Shown piece after piece: positions 53,875 through 64,000 of a stretch of DNA of 64,000 nt (positions are counted from its first letter, which is position 1; every line of letters begins with the position of its first letter). A model generated the notes under the pieces. The model ran no database searches. It was not told where the DNA came from and was given only the letters and a program-made list of their open reading frames with translations. The stretch is from contig PSQN01000003.1 in the NCBI GenBank assembly GCA_002989075.1, positions 751,366 through 815,365 of the forward strand, written 5' to 3'. The position numbers and the translations under genes are program-made. The DNA comes from Arthonia radiata (taxonomy: Eukaryota > Ascomycota > Arthoniomycetes > Arthoniales > Arthoniaceae).

Positions 53875-54494
53875 CCCACGGACGTTCTCCAGACAATACC
53901 GTCTGTAGGTCGATCAAAGAACAAACACCAGAACGAACTGTGTCGACAAGCTGCTCGGATATGGTGTCACAGTGAAGTAATGGTGATATGAGGCGGTCCA
54001 CTCATTCCGCAGGACAGCTGTTCTCAGACAAAGCGAGACGAAAGTACTGTATTTTCTCCCCGCAAGAGCCCCCACACGACGGAGAAGCTATGAATCACTA
54101 TGCTGGCGTGTAGAACATTGGCGCCTGTCAGATGATGGCAGGTGAGGCACCTGATTGCCTGATAAGCACGCTATGGGCGTTGAAGCTTTGAAACATCTGC
54201 ATGTGCCATCCGCCGGCCTCGCAACTAACTCCGATTTGAGATGTCCGAGCTTACACTGCCTGTTACAGTAATTCTGCGGCATACTAGTGCTTCAAGCGCC
54301 GCGCTTCCAGATGGCGACCTGATGGTTCAAACAATCCATTAATCATCTCGACCCTTACATTGCACAACGCGCCATTCGCATCAATTCGCAAGAGTCACCT
54401 TCCAAGGCTGCACCTCTCTCCAGCGTACAAGGCGCTCATCAACCGGATTTTCCCGTGCCTGAACCTCGAAACCCTCTGAAATCACCCGCCCACT
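53875..54494. promoter_or_regulatory. Divergent promoter region of VNX1 and RPT6
   Basis: 620 bp between the start codons. Contains an inverted repeat CAGGTG (54139-54144), AGG, CACCTG (54148-54153), i.e. two E-box-like halves. No proteasome-type control element could be identified with confidence. Confidence 0.35.
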
Positions 54495-55720
54495 ATGGCG
54501 CTCAACACCTTCTACCGCAACAAGATCGAGGGCATGAAATTGGAGATTCTACAAGGCCAAGCGAAGTTGCGACGATTAGAAGCCCAGCGCAACGACTACA
54601 ATTCACGAGTCCGATTATTACGAGAAGAGCTTGGTCTTCTACAGCAGCCTGGGTCCTATGTGGGCGAGGTTGTCAAGGTGATGAGCACGAAGAAGGTCCT
54701 CGTCAAAGTACATCCAGAGGGCAAATATGGTGCGCTTACTACACAGCTCAGTCTGATGCTGCTGATCTACTGACACGGAGTCTAGTTGTCGACGTATCGG
54801 ACAATGTCGACATCTCAAAGCTCAACGTCGGCAAGCGCGTCACGCTGTTATCAGACTCCTACAAGCTCGAAAAGATGCTACCATCTTCCGTCGATCCCCT
54901 CGTATCACTTATGATGGTGGAGAAGGTTCCCGACTCGACATACGACATGATCGGTGGACTGGATCAACAGATCAAGGAGATCAAGGAAGTGATCGAACTG
55001 GGCCTGAAACATCCAGAGCTCTTTGAGTCTTTAGGCATCGCACAGCCAAAGGGCGTGCTGTTATACGGTCCTCCAGGGACTGGCAAGACACTCCTGGCAA
55101 GAGCAGTCGCACACCACACAGCCTGCAAATTTATCCGAGTTAGCGGCAGTGAGCTGGTACAAAAGTACATTGGTGAGGGAAGCCGCATGGTCCGAGAGCT
55201 CTTCATCATGGCAAGGGAACATGCACCCAGCATCATCTTCATGGACGAGATCGACAGTATTGGATCTAGCCGAGTGGAGGGAAGCAGTGGCGGTGATTCA
55301 GAAGTGCAGCGCACAATGTTGGAGCTGCTCAACCAGCTGGACGGGTTTGAGCCTACGAAGAATATCAAGGTCGTCATGGCGACGAATCGACTGGACATTC
55401 TTGACCCTGCACTACTACGACCAGGCCGAATAGATCGGAAAATTGAGTTTCCACCACCAACAACAGAAGCTCGTGCCGATATTCTGCGCATTCACAGTCG
55501 CAGCATGAACCTCACGAGAGGGATCAACCTCAAGAAGGTGGCCGAGAAGATGAACGGATGCTCTGGGGCCGAGCTGAAGGGTGTGTGCACGGAAGCTGGC
55601 ATGTTTGCTCTGCGCGAACGACGGGTGCATGTCACGCAAGAGGACTTCGATCTGGCAACGGCCAAGGTGCTGAACAAGCACGACGATAAGCAGACATCGC
55701 TTTCGAAACTTTGGAAGTAG
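54495..55720 (+). CDS. RPT6: 26S proteasome regulatory ATPase Rpt6
   Basis: AAA+ subunit of the 19S base ring that unfolds substrates for the 20S core. Two exons, 54495-54729 and 54786-55720, with a 56-bp intron (GTGCGC..TAG), give 389 residues. The N-terminal coiled coil begins [18 protein letters not shown]; then comes the OB domain ([20 protein letters not shown], split by the intron before [13 protein letters not shown]). The AAA module shows Walker A GPPGTGKT (173-180), Walker B IFMDEID (about 229-235), the pore loop [14 protein letters not shown], and the Arg-finger region [14 protein letters not shown]. The C-terminus SLSKLWK is the usual Rpt6 end. An upstream open frame without splice support was ignored. 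It is the last host gene before the AT-rich block. Confidence 0.95.
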
Positions 55721-56344
55721 TGGACGGCTGCCAGACTTGCAACGAATACTTCCAGAGACAATTTTAGCCCTGATGGCCCGCCGCACTCTCCCTATGTCAT
55801 GATCCAGAACATACCTTCCTCACTCACAGAAAACTTCAAGCAGGTGATCTGCAGTATTAATAGAATTAGTGAGTGAGCGCGATCGTCCTTCCATTTCTGC
55901 CGAGAAGTGAAACGCGGAGGCTAAATGACGAGTCACGCTGGGTCAGCCATTTAGAGATCTGACTGGGAGCGGGACCGACGAGTCAACACACCACCAGAGG
56001 GGTCGAGTTATACTCAATGACCTTCTGTAACAGCAAAGCCAGCACACGCATGGGCGAAGAAGGGATAGGAGCTGGAGGCGGCTCAGTCACTCAACGGGTG
56101 GATATTGTCGAGTCTGCTGCGCTGGGGTGTGGCTTTGTCCAGAGCTACACGAGGTCAGTTAGTGATCCGGCTACTGTCAACCCAATTATTCTGCCATCAC
56201 TCAGATTTGAGAATTGCATTTATTGGTTGCCTTCTGGGTCTGTTTGAACTCCTTCAGTTGCAACTTGATAGTGTACGTTTGCGTTGGATTTGGTCACGCA
56301 ATTGAGGGCCTCTTTACTTCGCCTTCCAACACCAATTCCTAATG
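55721..56344. other. Spacer from RPT6 to the AT-rich boundary
   Basis: About 620 bp of normal composition: RPT6 3' flank and unassigned sequence. A small frame at 56017-56247 has no support. The switch to AT-rich DNA falls at about 56345. Confidence 0.4.
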
Positions 56345-57153
56345 CCCAGACGCTAAAATTTTAGCTTTTTTAGTGTATAATATTATAATCAAGTCACTAA
56401 TTCTATTAGTAAGTTGGCGTTTACTTTACAATTAGTAGGCGCTATACTAAAGTGCGGAGTAAGCTAATAATCCTTGTTAATTTAAACTATCTTCTACTAC
56501 TCCTATAATTATAATAAAATATAGCTCTTAACGTACAGCAAAATTTAGAAATATAGCGCGTCTTACTAGTTATAGATGTTATCGCCTAGTAGTATTAAAA
56601 ATATATACTTAAGGGTAGTTGTCTATCTAAGATTACCTACTAGAAAGGCTATATACGCTTTATTAACGTTACTATAGTAGAAGAAGACTTAAAAAAGTAT
56701 ACTAGACTTAAAAAATATATATTTAAGAGACTAAATAAAGCTCTAGTTATATCTAGAGTAATAAGAACTATATAAATTAAGTCTTAGGTACGCCTCCTTA
56801 TATTCCTTTATATCTATTAATACAATCTGTCTATTAGCCTTATAGTTAGACAGCTCTAGGTATTATTAAGAATAGTCTTAGTCGCTTTTTACTCTATTCT
56901 ATAAGAATTATATAGAATATATTAGAAATATATTAAGTTATCTAAACTAGATACGCTAATTCTAGCTAAGATTATATATAATAAGAGGTTTTCGCCCTTT
57001 TTTTCAATAAAAATATTAGTATACTAGATAGTATATAGGTATCTATAAGAGTACTAGTAGCCAAAGCTATAGCGTTTTAGAATTGCTATAGTAGATTATT
57101 ATAAAATATTCTAGAAGTATATAATTTTAAGTAGAATTTATCTATATACTAGT
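56345..57153. mobile_element. AT-rich decayed repeat, family not identified
   Basis: About 810 bp of TpA-rich, CpA/TpG-poor DNA with no open frame, left of the LTR element. In 56641-56700 there are 12 TpA and no CpA or TpG. The pattern shows RIP acting on repetitive DNA, but the original element cannot be named from what is left. Confidence 0.5.
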
Positions 57154-57660
57154 TGTTAAAAATTAACCAACTAGCTGGTTAGCTAGAACCCTTAGAGGCC
57201 CGGAGTATCGGATAAGTCCTACCAGCTGTCTCGGCCTAAAATAGAATAAGCCTTTTATCTAAAGGGTCGGGCCTAGTAGCTCGAGTTTAGGACAAAAAGA
57301 AGCATTGCACGACCCGTTCTAAACAGCTGGCCCGTAGTCTAAGACAACACGAAATAGACTTAAAGACTAATAGTTTTAAATAAACAGAATTACTGTCTTA
57401 TACAGTAAGTTATAAGTTATCTAGCCTTTATTAAAAGAATAGATATTTAGTAAGTTCTATATAGACCGCTAAACTTAGATATATAAGCTAGAATCTCTCT
57501 AGAGAATTTTAGCTAATAAAACAGATAACATAACAATAGCTTCTCCTTACTACTAAGTATTGTATCTGTACTAAGTTTAAGTATTATACTAGTCTTAAGC
57601 TAGTCTCGTCTTTCTACTCTTTATAGTAGTATTCTTCTTCTTTCCTGTACCTTTTTAACA
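57154..57660 (+). repeat. 5' long terminal repeat of the Gypsy fossil
   Basis: 507 bp starting TGTTAAAAA and ending TTTTTAACA, a perfect 9-bp terminal inverted repeat with the usual TG..CA ends. GGTTATAAGCTTAGG follows at once and could be an altered primer-binding site. The 3' LTR is not in the window, so the call rests on the ends and on position. Confidence 0.7.
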
Positions 57661-60600
57661 GGTTATAAGCTTAGGTTAGTATTAATTCCTTTTAAATTTT
57701 CTTTTTAAAAAATATTTTCTCTACAACATTTATCGGTATCTTTAAACAATCTTATTACTAATCGACTCTAAATTTTTAGCTTAATTTAACTATTAGAACA
57801 GAATTTCCTTTTTTTTTTAGAAATCTCTGACTATATATTCGGCTATAAACTCCTCTTATAAGATTCTTAAACTTAAGAGCTCGACTAATTAAGATATTTA
57901 GTCGATTTAAATAGAGGCTCTTTTAACTAAAAAGGGCTACAGTAATATTATAATCTCCTTTTCCGGCTATTTAGCTAGAAATATTACCGAAGCTAGCTGC
58001 TAGAAACAGTTAACAAGGGTAGCAGTTCTTATTCGACTAACTCTAGAGGACAGTCTTCTTATTTAAACAAAAGAAATTTATAACTCTTTAGAGCTTTAAA
58101 ATAGTCTAAAAAGGTTATACAAATCGAAAGGTTTTAGTTTCGAGTTTCTAATTTATAAGGAGCTCTTTAGCACTATACTTATTAAGATAAAAAACCTTAA
58201 GCTTTACTTTACTAAAATTAGACAATTAACGGACGATTTAGTAACTTAAAGACTAGTACTACCCAATAAGGTAGTAGCTGTCTACGTCCTCTACAATCTG
58301 ACCTCTAAATATAAGCATACAGTAGCTATTATTAGTTAAAGCTATCGGTAAATAACTAGCGATATAAGTCTACAGAACTTATTTAGTTAACTTATAAACG
58401 AGTCTTACCGAATCCGCGGTAGTACTCCAGTAGAAAAGATATTTACTGCAATTGTAATGTATAAACGTTTCGATAGCGAATTGGGACAGAATGTTGTCTA
58501 TTTAGGAAGGCTGCGATCCTAGGAGAATATCTTTCCTCTAGTAGACGCATCCCTTTCTAGTCTCCTTAATAATTAGCTTAAATACTAGTAAAGCCTATCT
58601 AGGCCCTTTTTGCTACCTAACTGCTCTCTGCCCTATATCCAGATTACATTCTAATTATTCTAAACCTACAAGGGGGGCGGCCGGTAGTCAGGCACCTTAT
58701 CGACGTCGCTTAAGGGTCAACTCGATATAATTAAGTATAGCTGAGACTCTATATATACGTTAAAATAAATAATATTAAAATTAATTGATAGTCGGTGCTA
58801 GCAAGTACTATATTTAAAGAGAACGAGCAAGGAACTAAGCACGCGACGGTAGTCGCTTTATATCCGCCGCACAAGTAGAATACAGAGCGTAGCAAAACAT
58901 AGCTAACGCCGAAGAAGACTAGGACCCTTATATAAGATTTAGCGACTATAATAAGTAAGAGGGCTTATAAGCCGGTAAATAGACGCTAAGTAGATCGCAA
59001 ACTAAGAAGAACGATAGTCTAAACTAAAACAATAACGACAACGAAGAGGCTTACTAAGGCTCTAACCGCGAAGAATCTCTCTTTAGCGCCTTATTAAGCG
59101 TTAAGGTACGAAAGCTAAGACAAGAACTGCTAGTATAGCAGTAGCAGCATATTATTAAGAAGCTTAAGCTCGAAAAGCGAATACTCGAAGTTGAGCTCTA
59201 GTTCGCCTGCAATTCGAAGGCTAGTAGTAAGCGGCTACGGGGCGATTTAAGCCTTTAAAGCTAGATTAACGAGCTTCTTAAGAAAGAGGCGTCTAAGCTT
59301 AAAAGAGCTATAAGCTCTATAGGCACTCGATAGACTTAAACTATTGAAAAAAGATTTTAGATAGCTAACGTATTGGACTCCGACAACGTTCGTATTATTA
59401 CCTAGTGCGTTTAAAGACTCTCTAGAGACCTAGTAGATAGGTAGCGAACTTACGCTAAAAAGAATAAAGAGAAGACGTCGCTCTACGTATAAACGTACTT
59501 CAAAGAATAGGTAATAGAATATATCGTTAACCTAGCTACGGCTACTACAGTTAACGCAAAAAAGTTCTTTACGTCGATGTAGAGTTTAACGCAGAAGCTT
59601 AAGGACTTTCTAAGCTTTCTATAGAATAAAGAAACTAAGTTGCTAGATAGCAAGATACCGGACCCAAATCGGGCTGTATTCTACTATACGCGCTTACCTT
59701 TATAGATTAAGGTAAAGCTAATTAAGTAAAGTTTCTTAAAGAACCTGCTTAAAGACACGAACGAGCTTCTAAAGAAAGTTTGTTAATATATAAATATTAA
59801 TTGTAATGTATCGCGAGACGCCCGCAATACTAATATAAACCGAGATCGCTTCGGTAGCGGATCGGATACAAACTGTGGCGGTTATAACGCTAGAGCATTT
59901 CTATAAGGGTCGAGCCGCGGACAAGGCGGTTTATACTAAGAACGAGGTAACTTACCGGTCCGACAAAGAGACAATAGCTCTGCCGCATAGGGGCAACTAG
60001 GGTCGATATATAGTAAGACAAACATTACCTACTTTACGTACAATTAGAAAGAGCATTATACTACTAAATGTACTACGCCTCAAACCGATATTAATTCGAC
60101 GCTAGTTAAGCAGAGAAACGATAGGCTCTAAGAGTAAGTCTCGCGTCTCTAAAGCTTAGAACTATCGATTAACAGCGAGGACGAATTAAAGTCTTAGTAC
60201 AGCTAAGCAGGTCGCCGCAAGAGATTCTCGCGCTAGTAGATTTTAGTACAGAGATTAATCTTATTAATTATCGTATTGTGCTTAAAAGAGGATAGCAAAA
60301 ATTGCATAAAGTAAAGCTCCCGCATACTAAGTTCCTTAATAAAAATAAGCTGCAGCTCTATAGCGCGTATAACGTAAATATAACTGTAAGAGATATATAT
60401 AGGGAGAAACGGTATTGCTAACTCCGCCTATATTCGGCCAACTTTATAGGATACAGCCTCGTCTTAGGATACCTATAGCTTAAGTAAGTTGAGCCCTAGA
60501 TTAGCTAGGCGATAAGAACAATTGCTTGGGAAAACCTTCCTGCGCCTAAAGAACGGGTAGCAGGAGCTAAATCTATTAAGATCGTCAATAAAGACGTAAT

Positions 60601-63600
60601 TTTAGTATATTTATAAAAAGGCGAACAGTACTACTCCGCGATCTTACAGATAAAAGCGGATAAACGTTATAAATATTAAATAGCGGTCCTATTAGACGTT
60701 AGTTCGCCGCTAGACCGGACCTTAAATAGCGAGCCTAAGAAAGTAGAGAAGCGAGATAAGCTTCCTCCTTAGTACGCTAAATATAAAGATATCTTTTCTA
60801 AAGAACTATCGAATAAGCTTACACCGCTTAGTAAGTATACTTATAAGATTGAGCTTAAGGATAGCATAAAACCTCTATATAAGCTAATCTACCCTATATC
60901 GTAGGATAAGCTAAAGACGCTCTAGAAGTACCTAGATACTATAATTAAGAAAGGGTAGATACAACCCTCTACTAGTCCGGCGGGTGCCTCGGTCCTGTTT
61001 ATACTTAAGGTAGACGGATCGTTGAGACTATATGTTAACTACCGCGGTTTAAACAATGTAACTATAAAGAATCGCTACGCATTGCCGCTAGTCTCTAAGA
61101 TTCTTAATTGTCTGTAAGGCTGGAAGGTATTTACAAAGCTTAATCTTTGCGATGTCTATTACCGTATCCGTATCCGTAAAGGGAATAAGTAGAAGACAGC
61201 GTTTTGTACCCGATACGGGCACTATAAATACCTAATAATGCCTTTTAGACTAGTAAACGCCCCTGCTACGTTCTAGGTATATATCTATAAAGCTATAGGC
61301 AATCTTATTAATACCGTGTATATCGTTTATATAAACGATATCTTAATTTTCTTTAAAGATAAGGAAAGCTATAAAGGCTATGTTAAAGAAGTCCTGCGAA
61401 GGCTCTGTAAATAAGGTTTATTTATAAAGCTGTCTAAGTGTCAATTTTATACCACCAAGGTTTCTTTCTTAGAGTTCACCGTAGAAGTTAATAGTGTCGA
61501 AATAGACCTAGAAAGGGTACAGACTATAGCCGAATGGCTAGTTTCTACCACCGTAAAGTAGATCCTGTCCTTCCTGGGATTCGCAAACTTCTATCAGCGA
61601 TTTATTTATAAATTTAGCCGCATCGTAGTGCCAATAAACGTACTAATGAAAGACGTTAAGTTTGTTTAGAGCAAAGCTCAACAAAAAGCTTTTAAAGCGC
61701 TAAAGCAAGCCTTTATAAATATACTAGTGCTAACGTACTTTAACCCGGCACTATCGATCGTTTTAATAACTAACGTATTAGACTTTATAATAGTAGGCAT
61801 CTTACTTTAGCTAAGGGAAGATAGCTAATTGCTATTGCCGATAAATATTAACTTAGACTTACCTACACTAGATGTAGCGGACACCGCCCGAACTAGTACC
61901 GATAACAAGGCGGATATATACCTGTATCCGGTAGCGTTCTTTTTAAAGAAATTTGTAGACACTAAGCTAAGATATAATACCTATAATAAAGAGCTTATAG
62001 CAATATAGACTAGCTTTAAGTATTAGCGCTATTATCTTATTAATGTACAGTACTTAGTAAAGATCGTAATAGACTATAATAATCTACGGTATTTTATAAC
62101 AACAAAAGTATTGTCTCGCCGATAGGTGCGCTAGATAGAAGACCTATTAGTATTTAACTTTAAAATACTATACCGTATAGATAGCAAGAACTTAGCAGAC
62201 GCGCTGTTGTGCCGTCTAGATTACAAGAATTTACGTAGAGTAAAGGAAGATAACGCCAACAAAATATTGCCGAGCCTATAGTAGAAGCTTAGGAGAGGTG
62301 CTGCTTTGTTTAATACTAAGGAAGAGCCCTCTAGCCCAAAAGAAGGTGTAATTGCTGCCTTAATTATATTGCTTAAAAATTAGTTTGAATACTGTTAGCG
62401 GTTTAGCCACCGATCTAAAACTCTAAACGCGACTGTAACTTAAATCGAGGGTAGATCGGAGTTAGATACAGACCTTATATAGGACGCCTAGAAGCAAGAA
62501 ACGCGTTCGTCTTTCTCTGCTAATATAGAGCCTTTTCCGGTAGCTCTCGTATTACGAGTTAAGGTAGTTGCAGCTACCGCTCTTAAAACAGCTTACAATA
62601 ATACTTCTCGGGGTCTTACGACCCTAATCCTCGAAGCCTAGTAGAGGAACGCCTTTATAAAGTAGAAAGTATCGGAGTTAAAATTATTGGCTGGAACTAA
62701 AGATCAGTAGAGTAATAAAATAGCAACGGATCGCCGTTAAGCCGGTACAAGAAAGCGCTGTACGAGTCGAATCGACTTAGATACCCCGATAGAGCCCAAC
62801 TCGAACTCCGAGTCTCTAAAGTACGCAGAATAGTTAGTTAACAGCTACAAGTTGTTGCGCTAAGATAGCAAAATCTAGATACTAGAATGCTCTGCGTTAA
62901 AGCTTAAAATTATAAGTAGAAATTATAATAATAAGCTTGCTGGCTACTTTAAGGTCGAGAAGACTCTTAAAATTTTAAGACGTAAATATACGTAGAAAAA
63001 GATAATAATGTATATTAAGAACTTTGTTGCTAAATACAATATATACTAACGAACAGCTATAAAGAGGTATAAGCTATACAGCGAAATAACAGCGATGCTG
63101 GTTCCAATTAGCTTCTTTAAGGACCTATCCTTAGACTTTATTGTTAAACTACCGATAGTTCTTTTAAAGAATAGAGATATTGTTAATTTAATCTTTATAG
63201 TTGTAAACCGCTTCTCTAAGTTTATAACCTATATTCTAGTTAGTAAAACTATAAATACTATAGAGCTAATAGAAGTGCTTTACAAACATTAGGCGAAAAC
63301 GTTAGGATTCCTAAGAAGCCTCTTGTCTAATAAAGGATCTATATTCACTAGCTTATATTAAAGCACCTTTTGCTAGTATTTAGCTGTAAAACGAAGATTG
63401 AGTATAGCATTTTACCCTCAAACTGATAGCTAAACTAAGCGTTAGAACTAGAAGCTTAAAAACTATCTATATATCTATATCTCTTAGAATTAAGATAATT
63501 GGTATAAGTATCTAAAAGAAGCTACTTTTACGTACAATTTAAAAGTTTATTTATCGACAAAAATTTTGCTAATTGAATGTACGTTCGGTCGCGTTACAGA

Positions 63601-64000
63601 CGTACTAGACGGCGCGCCGCCACTAAATCGGTATCGTACCGTAGTTAAGCCGAACAACCCTTCTATCGGTAAGGACACCTCCTGTTAAGAGGGAAGGTAG
63701 CTTAGACCAGAACATCCTATAACAGTTAAGTATATAGAAGAACGCCTTCTCCGCTAACAAGAAATAAAGCAGCAGCTAAAAAAAGCTTAGCGTCTATAAA
63801 TAGAATAGTATAATACTAAGTATATACTAAAACACTATATAGTAAAGAACTTAGTGCTACTATTGTTAAAGAACCTTAAGACAAAGAGGTTAATAAAGAA
63901 GCTCGATAATCGAAGCTTAGGACTATTTAGAATTCTTAAGAAAGTAGGTAAATAAGCTTACTAGCTAGTACTACTAGACTTCTACTATATCTACTCTATC
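57154..64000 (+). mobile_element. Ty3/Gypsy LTR retrotransposon fossil, right end outside the window
   Basis: A heavily decayed Gypsy element on the plus strand, cut by the window edge. Parts in order: 5' LTR (57154-57660); a primer-binding-like site just after it; a gag region at about 59.0-60.2 kb with a trace of a zinc knuckle near 60.04-60.07 kb; a protease-like zone; reverse transcriptase at about 60.8-61.4 kb; RNase H at about 61.7-62.1 kb; integrase at about 62.9-63.7 kb with a short readable piece (DFIVKLP, VVNRFSKF) at 63095-63292. The order RT, RNase H, integrase is that of Gypsy, not Copia. A stretch at about 58.0-58.5 kb recalls Copia-type gag and might be a second element inside, but this is weak. 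Many dozens of breaks are present, so it is a fossil, with damage of the RIP type that prevents dating by divergence. Confidence 0.85.

Noticed and set aside
63095-63292. 65-codon frame near the right edge
   Set aside because: It is a remnant of the integrase region of the Gypsy fossil and not a separate gene.
1-64000. CRISPR arrays, operons, riboswitches, tRNA and rRNA genes
   Set aside because: No spacer-repeat arrays or bacterial features; the spliced genes show this is a fungal nuclear genome, and no tRNA A/B box pair or rRNA segment was recognised by eye.

Overview
The window is nuclear DNA from a filamentous ascomycete (Pezizomycotina). It most resembles a Dothideomycete of the Mycosphaerella type. 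The reasons are dense single-copy genes on both strands, short introns (about 47 to 142 bp, mostly 50 to 65) with GT..AG borders and CTRAY branch sites, fungal versions of housekeeping proteins, several lineage-restricted secreted or membrane proteins, and a terminal AT-rich block with the mutational signature of repeat-induced point mutation (RIP). Gene identities come from reading the translations against remembered families; no database search was run.

Layout. 0-19.8 kb is gene-dense: a 5'-truncated ESCRT-II subunit (SNF8/VPS22), the DYRK-family kinase YAK1, then a run of translation-related genes (YIH1/IMPACT, eIF3c/NIP1, ribosomal protein uS9/RPS16, and an RCC1-repeat protein like ATS1/KTI13). 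After these come a 1027-residue Upf1-like helicase, kynureninase (BNA5), the mitochondrial Fe-S assembly factor ISA2 and an unknown basic protein. 19.8-25.1 kb is a gene-poor island with two 15-bp minisatellites, a decayed coding stretch, one possible small gene and diverged duplications. 25.1-38 kb is dense again: MSH2, a Pth11-like rhodopsin-domain membrane protein, an EI24/RRT8-like membrane protein, a small secreted protein, RQC2/TAE2 and coatomer zeta (RET3, apparently with a GC-AG intron).

38-43.2 kb holds one small proline-rich gene and little else that can be read. 43.2-55.7 kb has a conserved fungal protein of unknown role, an Ariadne-type RBR ubiquitin ligase, a Ser-rich cell-surface protein, a VNX1-like vacuolar cation/H+ antiporter and proteasome ATPase RPT6. 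At about 56.34 kb the composition changes abruptly to AT-rich, TpA-rich sequence. This contains a decayed unidentified repeat and then a Ty3/Gypsy LTR retrotransposon fossil with a 507-bp 5' LTR; the fossil runs off the right edge.

Functional themes are protein synthesis and its quality control (YIH1, NIP1, RPS16, KTI13-like, RQC2, RBR ligase, RPT6) and membrane traffic (SNF8, RET3, VNX1). Most neighbours are divergent or convergent pairs, so no operon-like logic is expected. No CRISPR array, tRNA or rRNA was recognised. No clear new multi-gene system was found. The strongest leads are the decayed island at 20-25 kb, the GC-AG intron, the unknown N-terminal half of the helicase, the possible non-AUG N-terminal extension of the RBR ligase, and the unknown conserved protein at 43.2 kb.
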